Source: Enhygromyxa salina (lineage in GTDB: Bacteria; Myxococcota_A; Polyangia; Nannocystales; Nannocystaceae). Taken from it: DNA of 64,000 nt. Below the pieces are notes generated by a model. That model did no database searches. It was given only the letters and a program-made list of their open reading frames with translations, and was not told the origin of the DNA. The DNA lies in contig NZ_PVNK01000015.1 in NCBI RefSeq assembly GCF_002994615.1, positions 1-64,000 on the forward strand, given 5' to 3'. Below are positions 52,300 to 60,931 of the stretch, in pieces; positions within the stretch are counted from its first letter, which is position 1; every line of letters starts with the position of its first letter. The position numbers and the translations under genes were made by a program.

Positions 52300-55200
52300 G
52301 CGTCGGCGCCGGGGCGGCGGTCGACGACTCCAATGATCGCGCGCGCCCCCGGCTGGAGCTCGCTGCGCTCCCAGCCCCGATCGCGCGGGCGCAGCAGCCC
52401 GTCGTGGGTCTTGCGAAAGCCCAGCGCGCACAGCTGCTCGGCGAGCCAGTGCTCGTTCGCAAATTGATCGTCGATCTTGGCCAGGAGCATGACCTTGCGC
52501 CGCCCCTGCGCCTGGTGCAGGAGCGCGACGAGGGCCTCGGCGAGGTGGCCAGCGCAGCGCTCACGCTCGGCTTCGTCGGGGAGCTCGTCGGGGCCGATGA
52601 AGCACAGCAGGAGCTTCTCGCTGCGAGACAGCCACGCGAGCAGGCGACCGTCGACCATGAACACGTGGGCGCCGGAGGTCCGCTGGGGCTTGGCCCCGCC
52701 CTCGCGCCGGGGCCACGGCAACCCGGCCCCGTAGGCGTTGGCGGGATCGCAGGCGGTCAAGATCACGATCGGGGCCGGGTCACTGCCGGTCTCGCGCAGG
52801 CGATCTTCGGCGCCCGGGAGCCCGAACTGCGCGCCGCCCATGCCCGCGATGAAGTAGCCCCGGCGGATCTTCCCGGCCTGCTCCATGGCCTTGAGGATCG
52901 GGTAGTGAGCCGAGAAGCCCCCGGGGACGCCCGCGCTGCGGACCGCCTCGCGGGTGACGACGCCGAAGCGCTCGAGCAGCTGGACCGCCGAGCTCGTCGC
53001 GCGCTCGGTCTCGCTCGGGCCGGGCTCGGCCTCGTCGCCCGAGCCCTCGTCGACGGGGCCGCTCGGGCGCAGCAGCGACCAGCGCCCTTCGGTCCCGGCC
53101 GGACCGGCGCGGCGCAGCTGGAGCTGACCGTGCAGTGAGGGCCGACGGCGCGCGTAGCTGCGGGCCTTGCCCTTGCCCTTGCCCCCGCGCGCCCGCGAGC
53201 GCAGCGGGGCGAGGGTGTCGTTGCTGAGCTCGCCGGCCCACACCATCTCCCACAAAATCGCGACGAGCTCGTTGCGAAAGCCACCGAGCGCCCGCTCGAT
53301 GTCGGCGAAGAACATGGCCCCGCGGCGCCCGAGCAGCTCGCGCAGCCTCGCGGCGAGCTCGCCCTCGACAGGCTCGGGCGCGGGCGCGAGCGCGGCGAAG
53401 TGTCCGCTGAGGTAGAGCGCGACCCGGCCGTCGTCGCTGCCGAGGGCCTCGAAGCCGCGCCAGCTCAGCTCCCCGCTCGCGCACAGCTGGTCGAGCATGC
53501 CCGGATGGTAGGCGCGGACCCGGGCCGGCAAGACCGCGCGCTCGAGATCCGCGAAGGGGATCGCCACGCCCTGGATCTGTTCGATCGCGGCGACGAGCCC
53601 GTCGAGGCCCTCGCTCGGCCAGTCGATGCGGTGCCAGGTCGGCAAGAAGCGGGCGTAGAGCCGGGGCTCGACGGCCTCGACCGCGGCGCTCAGCTTGGCC
53701 AGCGAAGCCCGCTTGAGCCGCCGCAAGACCTCGACGTCGCACCACTCGCGCTCGCGCCCGCCCGGCATGAACTCGCCCTCGAGCAGACGATCCTCGCGAC
53801 GCAGGGACTCGAGCGCGGCGGCGATCGGGCCGAGCCCGAGCCCGAAGCGAAGCGCGACCTCGGCGGCCGTGAACGGGACGTGGGTCCGGGCGTAGCGAGC
53901 GACGAGGTCCTCGAGCGGGTTGTCGACGAGCTCGAGGTAGGCCAGCGGCAGCCCCATCGGCGGGACCACGCCGAGCGCGTCGCGGTAGCGTCCGGCGTCC
54001 TCGGCCGCGATGACCCGGCGCTGGCCCGCGATCGTGACCTCGGCCGCGCGGCGCTCGGTGATCAGGCCCTCGACCCACCCGTCGAGCTCACCCCTCAGCT
54101 CGGGATCGCAGCGCTGGCGCAGCTCCTCGCGCGAGAGCTCGCCGAGCTCGCGCAGGGCGTCGTGGACATGGTCGAGCTCGCGGATCGCCCGGCGCGGATC
54201 CAGGCGCTGGATCAGCAGCTCGACCTCGCTCAGCGCGTCGCGGTCGAGGAGCTCGCGCAGCTGCGCGTCGCCGAGCAGCTCGCGCAGCTGGGCGTAGTCG
54301 AGGGCCAGGGCCTGCGCCCGCCGCTCGGCCCGGGGCTGATCGTCGTCGTAGAGAAAATTCCCGATCCAGGTGAACACCAGCGCCGCGGCGTAGGGCGAGG
54401 CGCTCGCGCTCTCGACCTCGCGCACGCGCACGCGCCGATCGAGGACCTGCTGGAGGAGCTCGGTCAGCGCGGGCAGATCGAACACGTCGCGGAGGCACTC
54501 GCGGTAGGTCTCGAGGATGATCGGGAAGCTCCGGTAGCGGGTCGCTACCGCGAGCAGATCGGCCGAGCGCTTGCGCTGCATCCACAGCGGCGTGCGCTTG
54601 CCCGGGCGCCTGCGCGGCAGCAGCAGCGCGCGCGCGGCGTTCTCGCGGAAGCGCGCGGCGAACAGGGCCGAGCCCGAGAGGTTCTCGATGACGAGGCGCT
54701 CGACCTCGTCGGGCGCCGGGAAGAACATCGAGACCGGCGGCGGCTCGTCGGCCTCGGGCAGACGAAAGGCGAGGCCGTCGTCGGTCCACAGCATGTCGAC
54801 CTCGACGCCGCCGTGCTCGCGCAGGCGCCCGGCGACAGCCGTGGCCCAGGGCGCGTGGACGCGGGCCCCGAAGGGCGAGAGCACGGCCACGCGCCAGTCA
54901 CCGATCTCGTCGACCCAGCGCTCGACGACGATCGTCTTGTCGCTCGGGAGCACGCCCGTCGCCTCGCGCTGATCCTCGAGGTAGTCGAGCAGGTTGCGGG
55001 CCGCGCGAGGCGCGAGGGCGTGATCGGCCGTGAGCCGCTGCTCGGCCTGCTCGCGCGGGAGCTTGTCGAGCTTGCGCCCGAGCGCCCCGATCGCGCGACC
55101 GAACTCCAGCGGGCGACCGGGCCCCTCGCCGTGCCAAAAGGGCATGCGCCCGGGCTCGCCCGGGGCCGGGACCACGACCACGCGATCGCGGGTGATCTCG

Positions 55201-57056
55201 ACGACCTTCCACGAGCTGGCCCCGAGCACGAACACGTCGCCGTCGCGGGACTCGAACACCATCTCCTCGTCGAGCTCGCCGACCCGGGTGCCCGGGGCCC
55301 CGCCCTCGCCGAGCATGAACACGCCGTAGAGCCCGCGGTCGGGGATCGTCCCGGCGTTTTGGACAGCGAGGCGCTGGGCGCCCTTGCGCGCGCGGACCCG
55401 CTGCTCGACGCGATCCCAGATGATCCGCGGGCGCAGCTCGGCGAATTCGTTGGACGGGTAGCGCCCGGCGAGCATGTCGAGGGTGTTCTCGAACGCCCGG
55501 CGGCTGAGCTCGGCGAAGGGCGCGGCCCGGCGGACGAGCGCCCAGATCTGCTCGACCTCGAGCTCCTCGGCGATCCCGACCATGGCCACGATGTGCTGGG
55601 CGAGCACGTCGAGGGGGTTGCGCGGGTAGAAGGTCGACTCGACCTTGCCCTCGCGCATGTGCTCGATGACCGCCGCGCACGCGAGCAGGTCGTGGCGGTA
55701 CTTGGGCACGATGACCCCGCGCGAGACCCCGTCGACGTGGTGCCCGGCCCGGCCGATGCGCTGGAGCCCCGACGCGACCGAGGGCGGGGCCTCGATCTGA
55801 ATGACGAGGTCGACGGCGCCCATGTCGATGCCGAGCTCGAGCGAGCTGGTCGCGACGATCGCCGGGAGCTCGCCGCGCTTGAGCCGATCTTCGACGACGG
55901 CGCGGGTCTCCTTCGACAGCGAGCCGTGGTGGGCCAAGGACAGCTCGCGCCCGGCGAGGGCGTTGATCGCCTGGCTGAGGCGCTCGGCCAGCGAGCGGTT
56001 GTTGACGAAGATCATCGTCGAGCGGTGGGCCTCGATCAACTCGACGAGGCGCGGGTGGATCGACGGCCAGATCGAGCGCCTCTCGCCGACGAAGGTCGCG
56101 CTGACCGTGCTCGGCTTGGGCCCGTCGGCGACGATGCCCTCGACCTCGGCCACGTCGAGCTCGCCGCCCCGGGCCCCGTCTCCAGCCAGACCCTGGGCCC
56201 GAGCGGAGCGAGGGTGTCGGGCGGAGCCCGAGTCGGGAGACGAAAAGTCAAAGTCTTCGACCGGGACCTCGACGACGAGCTCGAGCGCGCGCTTGCGGCC
56301 GGCGTCGACGATCGTGACCGGGCGCGGGGTCATGCTCTCGTCGGCGCTCGGCGTGCAGCCGCCGAGCAGGCGCGCGACCTCGTCGAGGGGCCGCTGGGTC
56401 GCGGACAGGCCGATGCGCTGCAGTGGCGCGGCCCCCTCGCGTTCGCGCGCGTGTCCGCGCTCGTGCTCGAGGCGCTCGAGCGACACGAACAGGTGCGCGC
56501 CCCGCTTGCCCGCGACCATCGAGTGGATCTCGTCGACGATCACCGTCGACACGCCGCGGAGGGTCTCGCGCGCGCGCGAGGTCAGGAGCAAGAACAGCGA
56601 CTCGGGCGTGGTGATCAGGATGTCGGGCGGATGGCGGAGCATCCGAGCCCGCTCGCGCTGGGGCGTGTCGCCCGAGCGAATCCCGACCGTCGGCATGTAG
56701 TGCTCGACGCCGTCGCGCTGGGCGATCGCCCGGATCCCCGAAAGCGGCGCCCGGAGGTTGCGCTCGACGTCGACGCCGAGGGCCTTGAGCGGAGAGATAT
56801 AGAGGATGTCGACGCCCCGCGCCTTTGGGCGCTCACCGGCCGCGAACATCAGGCGATCGATCGCAACGAGGAACGCGGCCAGGGTCTTGCCCGAGCCCGT
56901 CGGCGCCAGCAGCAGGGTCGAGTCGCCGTCGAGGATCGGTCGCCAGCCCTTGCGCTGGGCCGCGGTCGGGCGCTCGAACGCGGCGCCAAACCACTCGCGC
57001 ACCGCCGGATGGAAGTCCCGGAGCGGATCGCGGCGGCGGGTCGGAGCCTCGGGCAC
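52296..57056 (-). CDS. lhr: Lhr-type superfamily 2 helicase
   Basis: A 1586-residue protein, the length of full Lhr. The helicase core has APTGSGKT (51-58), DEIH (175-178), LSATQRPL, FVNNRSLAERLSQ and the motif VI-type QRIGRAGHH. The Lhr-specific winged-helix/beta domain and the long C-terminal half follow (ILETYRECLRDVFDLPAL, IGNFLYDDDQPRAERRAQAL). It is a 3'-5' DNA/RNA-DNA helicase linked to repair. A low-complexity insertion of about 50-65 residues lies after EVPVEDFDF (about 271-330), part of it coded by a short palindromic repeat. GTG start. The C-terminal end is completed by a stop in the 182-bp element. Confidence 0.92.
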   Translation of the reverse strand: MPEAPTRRRDPLRDFHPAVREWFGAAFERPTAAQRKGWRPILDGDSTLLLAPTGSGKTLAAFLVAIDRLMFAAGERPKARGVDILYISPLKALGVDVERNLRAPLSGIRAIAQRDGVEHYMPTVGIRSGDTPQRERARMLRHPPDILITTPESLFLLLTSRARETLRGVSTVIVDEIHSMVAGKRGAHLFVSLERLEHERGHAREREGAAPLQRIGLSATQRPLDEVARLLGGCTPSADESMTPRPVTIVDAGRKRALELVVEVPVEDFDFSSPDSGSARHPRSARAQGLAGDGARGGELDVAEVEGIVADGPKPSTVSATFVGERRSIWPSIHPRLVELIEAHRSTMIFVNNRSLAERLSQAINALAGRELSLAHHGSLSKETRAVVEDRLKRGELPAIVATSSLELGIDMGAVDLVIQIEAPPSVASGLQRIGRAGHHVDGVSRGVIVPKYRHDLLACAAVIEHMREGKVESTFYPRNPLDVLAQHIVAMVGIAEELEVEQIWALVRRAAPFAELSRRAFENTLDMLAGRYPSNEFAELRPRIIWDRVEQRVRARKGAQRLAVQNAGTIPDRGLYGVFMLGEGGAPGTRVGELDEEMVFESRDGDVFVLGASSWKVVEITRDRVVVVPAPGEPGRMPFWHGEGPGRPLEFGRAIGALGRKLDKLPREQAEQRLTADHALAPRAARNLLDYLEDQREATGVLPSDKTIVVERWVDEIGDWRVAVLSPFGARVHAPWATAVAGRLREHGGVEVDMLWTDDGLAFRLPEADEPPPVSMFFPAPDEVERLVIENLSGSALFAARFRENAARALLLPRRRPGKRTPLWMQRKRSADLLAVATRYRSFPIILETYRECLRDVFDLPALTELLQQVLDRRVRVREVESASASPYAAALVFTWIGNFLYDDDQPRAERRAQALALDYAQLRELLGDAQLRELLDRDALSEVELLIQRLDPRRAIRELDHVHDALRELGELSREELRQRCDPELRGELDGWVEGLITERRAAEVTIAGQRRVIAAEDAGRYRDALGVVPPMGLPLAYLELVDNPLEDLVARYARTHVPFTAAEVALRFGLGLGPIAAALESLRREDRLLEGEFMPGGREREWCDVEVLRRLKRASLAKLSAAVEAVEPRLYARFLPTWHRIDWPSEGLDGLVAAIEQIQGVAIPFADLERAVLPARVRAYHPGMLDQLCASGELSWRGFEALGSDDGRVALYLSGHFAALAPAPEPVEGELAARLRELLGRRGAMFFADIERALGGFRNELVAILWEMVWAGELSNDTLAPLRSRARGGKGKGKARSYARRRPSLHGQLQLRRAGPAGTEGRWSLLRPSGPVDEGSGDEAEPGPSETERATSSAVQLLERFGVVTREAVRSAGVPGGFSAHYPILKAMEQAGKIRRGYFIAGMGGAQFGLPGAEDRLRETGSDPAPIVILTACDPANAYGAGLPWPRREGGAKPQRTSGAHVFMVDGRLLAWLSRSEKLLLCFIGPDELPDEAERERCAGHLAEALVALLHQAQGRRKVMLLAKIDDQFANEHWLAEQLCALGFRKTHDGLLRPRDRGWERSELQPGARAIIGVVDRRPGADA
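56179..56242. repeat. Short palindromic repeat inside lhr
   Basis: A segment bounded by GTCTCC and GGAGAC and containing AGCCCGAGTCGGGAGACG. The 3' part matches 51347-51380 at the end of the FemAB-like gene, where GAGTCGGGAGACGG is also repeated in tandem (51384-51397). In lhr it is read in frame as part of a low-complexity insertion (SSPDSGSARHPRSARAQ). Confidence 0.55.
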
Positions 57057-57104
57057 GGCACCTCACTTTGCCAGCCCGAGCCCGGGGCGTCTCGCGCCGC
57101 GGCG

Positions 57105-57581
57105 CTATTTGAGCAGACCGCCGAGCGGGTCGTCCTCGTCGTGGTCGGGCCCCTCGACCTTGTCTTCATCGTCGCGCGAGGAGTCTTTGGAGCCCTGGGG
57201 ATCGACGTTGATCGTCAGCTTGCTCTTGCCCTTCGACAGCTCCGTGTCGCGGGCGGCGGCGACCTCGAGCTCCTCGAGCCACTGCGTCCGCCCCCCGATC
57301 GCGTACTCGACGAGGACCGTCGACGAGGACTCGCCGAGCTCGCGAAACGAGACCTTGATCTCGTGGGCCTTGTCGCTGTGTTCGATCACGAACACGCCCT
57401 CCTCGTCGCTGGCCATCAAGAAGCCAGGATGTTCGAAGGTCGAGCCGTCGAGGGTCAGGGCGACCTTGACGTAGGCCGCCGGGACCTCGGCCTCGCTCTG
57501 GGCCGCGGATGTCGTCGGGGACGCGAGCAGCAGCGCGGGAGCCAGCACGGTCAGACCGACAACAAATCCAAGACGTCGCAC
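57105..57581 (-). CDS. Secreted hypothetical protein
   Basis: A 158-residue protein with a Sec-type signal peptide (RRLGFVVGLTVLAPALLLAS, cleavage near TSAAQ). The middle is beta-rich (VKVALTLDGSTFEHPGFLMA, VEYAIGGRTQWLEELEVAAA) and the tail is acidic. No family recognised. GTG start. It lies 48 bases upstream of lhr on the same strand. Confidence 0.6.
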   Translation of the reverse strand: MRRLGFVVGLTVLAPALLLASPTTSAAQSEAEVPAAYVKVALTLDGSTFEHPGFLMASDEEGVFVIEHSDKAHEIKVSFRELGESSSTVLVEYAIGGRTQWLEELEVAAARDTELSKGKSKLTINVDPQGSKDSSRDDEDKVEGPDHDEDDPLGGLLK

Positions 57582-57701
57582 GCAGAGACCTTAAAACACC
57601 GCGTCGGAGCTCGCAACGAAGTGACTGTGCTGAATCGATCCAAGCGGGTCGGGCTGCGACAGCTAACGCAATTCAGCTCACAAGGATCACGCTGTAAGTA
57701 A

Positions 57702-58637
57702 TCACGACCAGGCCGAGATCCACGCAATTCCGGCCACCACGCCGCCAACGCCGAGCCATTGCCACCAGCGCAGGCCCTCGCGCAAGCGAACGCAGGCGAG
57801 GGCGATCGTCACGACCGGGAAGGATGAGGCGAGCACGGCGACGACCGCGATCTCGCCCGCCACGACCCCGCGGCTGGTGCCGTAGGCGAAGCTGAGCATG
57901 CCGCCCGCGTCGAGCGTGGCCACGGCCAACAGACGCCCGAGGCTGTGCTCGCGGAGCTCTCCGAGCTGCTCCGGCAGACTCACGCGCTGCGCTCGGGCGA
58001 GCATCAAGAGCGCCGCGACCGCGACGAGCCGGAGCCCGAACACGACCCACGCCGGGCCGAGCAGCTCGCTGCTCGGCCCGAGCATGAAGAACACCCAGCC
58101 AAAGCCGACGGCCGAGAGCAGCGCCCACCCGACCCCCGACGCGCGGCGCAGCTTGGTTGGCGCCCGCGGCGAGGCCCGCGTCTCACTCTCATTGCCTTGG
58201 TCCGCGACTCGATCCGCGACGACCACGCTCGCGCACATGATCCCGACCACGACCGCGACGACCCCGGGCACGACGAGGCGCGGCGGCGCGTGCCCGGCGA
58301 GCCACGCGAAGCCAAGCGAGAACGCGCCCATCGAGCCGGCGATCGGCGAGACCAGCGACAGCTTCCCGCCCTCGAAGGCGCGGAACAGGCCGACGACGCC
58401 GAGCGTGTTGACCACGCCGATCACCGCGACGGTCGCGTAGGTCGTCGGCGCCGCGCTCGGGAGCCCGTGCCACGCGAGCGCGACGACGGCCAAGATAGCG
58501 GCCGCCGCGACTTGCACGCCGAACACCGCGGCGAGCCATCCGTGCCGACGGGTGACGCGCTGCGCAAGGTAGTCGCCGGTCCCAAAGCACAGCGCGGTGC
58601 CGAGACCACAGGCGATCGCAACCGCGGCCGCGCTCAT
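57702..58637 (-). CDS. EamA (DMT)-family transporter
   Basis: A 311-residue inner-membrane protein with about ten hydrophobic segments and the EamA duplicate structure: LSLVSPIAGSMGAFSLGFAW and VVPGVVAVVVGIMCASVVVA in the first half, VVAGEIAVVAVLASSFPVVT and WWQWLGVGGVVAGIAWISAW in the second. It probably exports or imports a small metabolite. A charged loop separates the halves. ATG 58637 begins the first TM. Substrate unknown. Confidence 0.85.
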   Translation of the reverse strand: MSAAAVAIACGLGTALCFGTGDYLAQRVTRRHGWLAAVFGVQVAAAAILAVVALAWHGLPSAAPTTYATVAVIGVVNTLGVVGLFRAFEGGKLSLVSPIAGSMGAFSLGFAWLAGHAPPRLVVPGVVAVVVGIMCASVVVADRVADQGNESETRASPRAPTKLRRASGVGWALLSAVGFGWVFFMLGPSSELLGPAWVVFGLRLVAVAALLMLARAQRVSLPEQLGELREHSLGRLLAVATLDAGGMLSFAYGTSRGVVAGEIAVVAVLASSFPVVTIALACVRLREGLRWWQWLGVGGVVAGIAWISAWS

Positions 58638-58691
58638 GGGTCGCGGCCATGCTACCGTCCGCGGGCGCCTCGGTCTCGAGGCCTCCCACGC

Positions 58692-59108
58692 GTGAACCCG
58701 AGCGACGACTCCAAGCTGCGCCAGCGATCCACGCGCACGCTCGCGTGGCTCGGCGACGCCGAGTTCGAGCGTGAGGTTCGCCTCCGCCTGAGTCGCCGCG
58801 GCGACTACCCGACCGACCGCCTCGACAAGCTCCGCGCGCGGATCGTCAACGCCGAGGCCCAGGCCGCGCTCCTCGCCGAGCTCCTCGACGCCGGGGCCCT
58901 GCGCGAGGACGAGCTCGCCCTCGTGGGCCGGGCCCGCAACGCCGCGGTCCGCGGGGGCCCGCGCGGGCGCCGAAACGTGCGGGACTACCGGGCGGCCACG
59001 GCCCTCGAGGCGCTGATCGCCTGGTGGCTGGTCGGTGGCGAAGCCGAGCGCTTCACGAGCCTGATCTCGCCCGCGATCGAGGCTCGGATCGACAAACTGA
59101 TGACCTAG
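58692..59108 (+). CDS. Mini-ribonuclease III-like protein
   Basis: A 138-residue protein matching the RNase III catalytic domain without a double-stranded-RNA-binding domain, the Mini-III (MrnC) type. Motifs are LAWLGDAEFEREVRLRL, containing the catalytic Asp, then VGRARNAAV and VRDYRAATALEALIAWW, with the catalytic Glu. Bacillus Mini-III matures 23S rRNA. Here it is not beside cysS as in Firmicutes, so the rRNA role is an inference. GTG start is supported by the position of homology. Divergent from the EamA gene by 54 bases. Confidence 0.78.
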   Translation: MNPSDDSKLRQRSTRTLAWLGDAEFEREVRLRLSRRGDYPTDRLDKLRARIVNAEAQAALLAELLDAGALREDELALVGRARNAAVRGGPRGRRNVRDYRAATALEALIAWWLVGGEAERFTSLISPAIEARIDKLMT

Positions 59109-59149
59109 GCCTCTTGTGGTCGGGGTCCGGGCGCGCTTGACTGCCTCGC

Positions 59150-60127
59150 TTGCGAGCCCTTCGCTTCCATCGCGGCAAAGATCCGCGAACCATGCTCGAG
59201 CTGATCGAGCTGCCCGAGCCCCAGCCGGGCCCGGGCGAGGTCCTCGTGGAAGTCCTGGCCTCGCCGATCTCGCCGATGGATCGCCTGGCGATGCGCGGCC
59301 TGTATCCGCTCGAGCTGGCCGAGGGCGTCGGCGGTGCCCAGGGCGTGGGCATCGTGGTCGAGCTCGGCGAGGGCGTGGGCGAGCTCGAGGCCGGGACCGT
59401 CGTGCTGCTCCCGGTTCGCGTGGGAGCGTGGCGTGAGCGTCTGGCGGTCTCGGCGAGCGCGGTCGTGCCTCTGTCGCCGCACCGTGATCCGGTCGCCGCA
59501 TGCACCCTGCGGATCGAGGCCCTGACGGCGGCCGTGCTCCTGACCCGGCTCGAGCCCGGAGAGAGCTTCGTGCACTCGCCCGGGGCCGGCTCGGTCGGTC
59601 GCTACCTGACGATCCTCGCGCGCGAACGCGGGCTGCGGAGCATCGCGCTGGTCGGCTCCCGCGAGCCGATCGCAGATCTGTGGGGCCTCGGCGCCGACAA
59701 CGTGCTCGTGCGCGAGCCCGGCCTGGCCTCGCGCCTGCGCGCGCTCGGGCTGCCCCAGCCCCGCCTCGGCTTCGACGGCAGCGGCGGCGCCACCAGCGGG
59801 CTGCTGGGCTCGTGTCTTCAGCCGGGCGGAGAGCTGGTCGTGTACGGGGCGACCAGCCGCCAGCCGGTCGAGCTCCCGGTCAGCCAGCTCGTGTTTCGCG
59901 ACATCCGCGTGCGCGGGTTTTGGCTCCACCGCTGGGCCAGGGCCGTCGGCCCCGCGCAGCTGAGGTCCGAGCTCGAGGCGCTCGCGGCGATGGACCTGCA
60001 AGAGCAGGTCGTCGGTCGCTTTACCCTCGACCAGTGGCCGGCGGCGCTCGAGCTGGCGGAGCGAGCCGGCGCGCGCGGACGGGTGGTGTTCACCCCCGCG
60101 ACATCGCAGCGCCCAGCCCCCGCTTGA
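59150..60127 (+). CDS. MDR-superfamily NAD(P)-dependent oxidoreductase
   Basis: A 325-residue protein of the zinc-independent quinone/enoyl-reductase type. ALRFHRGKDPRTMLELIELP and LASPISPMDRLAMRGLYPLE form the catalytic domain. The Rossmann loop HSPGAGSVGRYLTILARERG binds NAD(P)H, and GGATSGLLGSCLQPGGELVV, then RVRGFWLHRW, follow as in enoyl-[ACP]-reductase/MECR-like members. No structural-zinc Cys cluster. TTG start. Substrate unknown. Confidence 0.82.
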   Translation: MRALRFHRGKDPRTMLELIELPEPQPGPGEVLVEVLASPISPMDRLAMRGLYPLELAEGVGGAQGVGIVVELGEGVGELEAGTVVLLPVRVGAWRERLAVSASAVVPLSPHRDPVAACTLRIEALTAAVLLTRLEPGESFVHSPGAGSVGRYLTILARERGLRSIALVGSREPIADLWGLGADNVLVREPGLASRLRALGLPQPRLGFDGSGGATSGLLGSCLQPGGELVVYGATSRQPVELPVSQLVFRDIRVRGFWLHRWARAVGPAQLRSELEALAAMDLQEQVVGRFTLDQWPAALELAERAGARGRVVFTPATSQRPAPA

Positions 60128-60156
60128 GCCCCCGCTCGAGCCCGAGAAGTTGGGTC

Positions 60157-60582
60157 TCAGCGTCGGCCGGGCTTGGTGCCGTTGTAGGCCTCGTGAGACA
60201 GCACCTCGACCGGCCGCGGCGCGCCGTCATCCGTCCGAAACAGGATCCGATAGCGGCGGCCGAGCGGTATGCTGACGACGTTACGGTCGTGCTGGAGACG
60301 CTTGCCGTTGAACTGGTGCCACGGAGCGCCCTTGCCGATCTGCTCGAGGATGATCCTGGCCCTGCGAACGAGGCTCTTGTTCGGCAGGTGAGCGAGCGGG
60401 ATCGGGTCGTTCTCGAACATCTCGCGCCAGGCCTGCTTTTCGCTCAGCCCGTCGCTCTTCTTCTTTGCCTTGGCAGTCTCGGCGCCATTGGCCGCGTCCT
60501 GCTGGGTCTTCGTCGCGGCACAGCGGTGACAGAAGCGACCTTTGCCGCTGTGTCCACAAGGAAAGGTCTTCTTTCTAGCCAT
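60157..60582 (-). CDS. Hypothetical protein with zinc-knuckle-like N-terminus
   Basis: A 141-residue protein. The N-terminus has FPCGHSGKGRFCHRCAAT, a possible CH-CC zinc site. The rest is basic with a beta-rich C-terminal half (LGRRYRILFRTDDGAPRPVE) loosely like RelE/ParE-fold proteins. No antitoxin gene is adjacent, so a toxin role is not supported. ATG start. Convergent with the MDR gene. Confidence 0.55.
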   Translation of the reverse strand: MARKKTFPCGHSGKGRFCHRCAATKTQQDAANGAETAKAKKKSDGLSEKQAWREMFENDPIPLAHLPNKSLVRRARIILEQIGKGAPWHQFNGKRLQHDRNVVSIPLGRRYRILFRTDDGAPRPVEVLSHEAYNGTKPGRR

Positions 60583-60931
60583 GTCTGCAACCTCTTGCGC
60601 GATGTGGATTGGTTAGGAGCATGCCCAGCATCATTACGCGGAGATTGGCGTTTGGCAATCCTGCGCCTGTGTCGCGCATGTTCCAGCGCCCAGATCAGGT
60701 CACAGACGGCGAATTTTGCCCTCTAGGGCGCAAAAAATCTGGCTAAAGATGAGCGGGGACTTGCGATTCAGCCCCTTTGGCCGGTCGCGCCGGGCGCCAT
60801 ACGCCAAGACGACGACTGGAGACAAGTCAGGCCCGCACGATACGAGCACCAACACCTGGAACCAAGCGCCGGCCCCGTACAGGGCCGCGCAAGCTCCGCC
60901 GCACGGTGCGCGCGGGCTCAGGTTGGGCCGC
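60583..60931. other. Spacer with an imperfect inverted repeat
   Basis: About 350 bases between a minus-strand start and the end of the ACE-like gene, so it holds the promoter of 60157-60582. TTTTGCCCTCTAGGGCGCAAAA (60715-60736) is an imperfect inverted repeat. No gene recognised. Confidence 0.4.

Noticed and set aside
53400-57701. A plus-strand frame of 1433 codons opposite lhr, and similar long frames opposite clpA (47135-49726), pilS (19717-21501), the DUF2264-like gene (33424-36480) and the ACE-like gene (60716-62989)
   Set aside because: All lie antisense to well-supported genes, show the same low-complexity composition and contain no family motif.
60157-60582. RelE/ParE-type toxin gene
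   Set aside because: Only a loose resemblance in the C-terminal half; no antitoxin-sized partner gene on either side.
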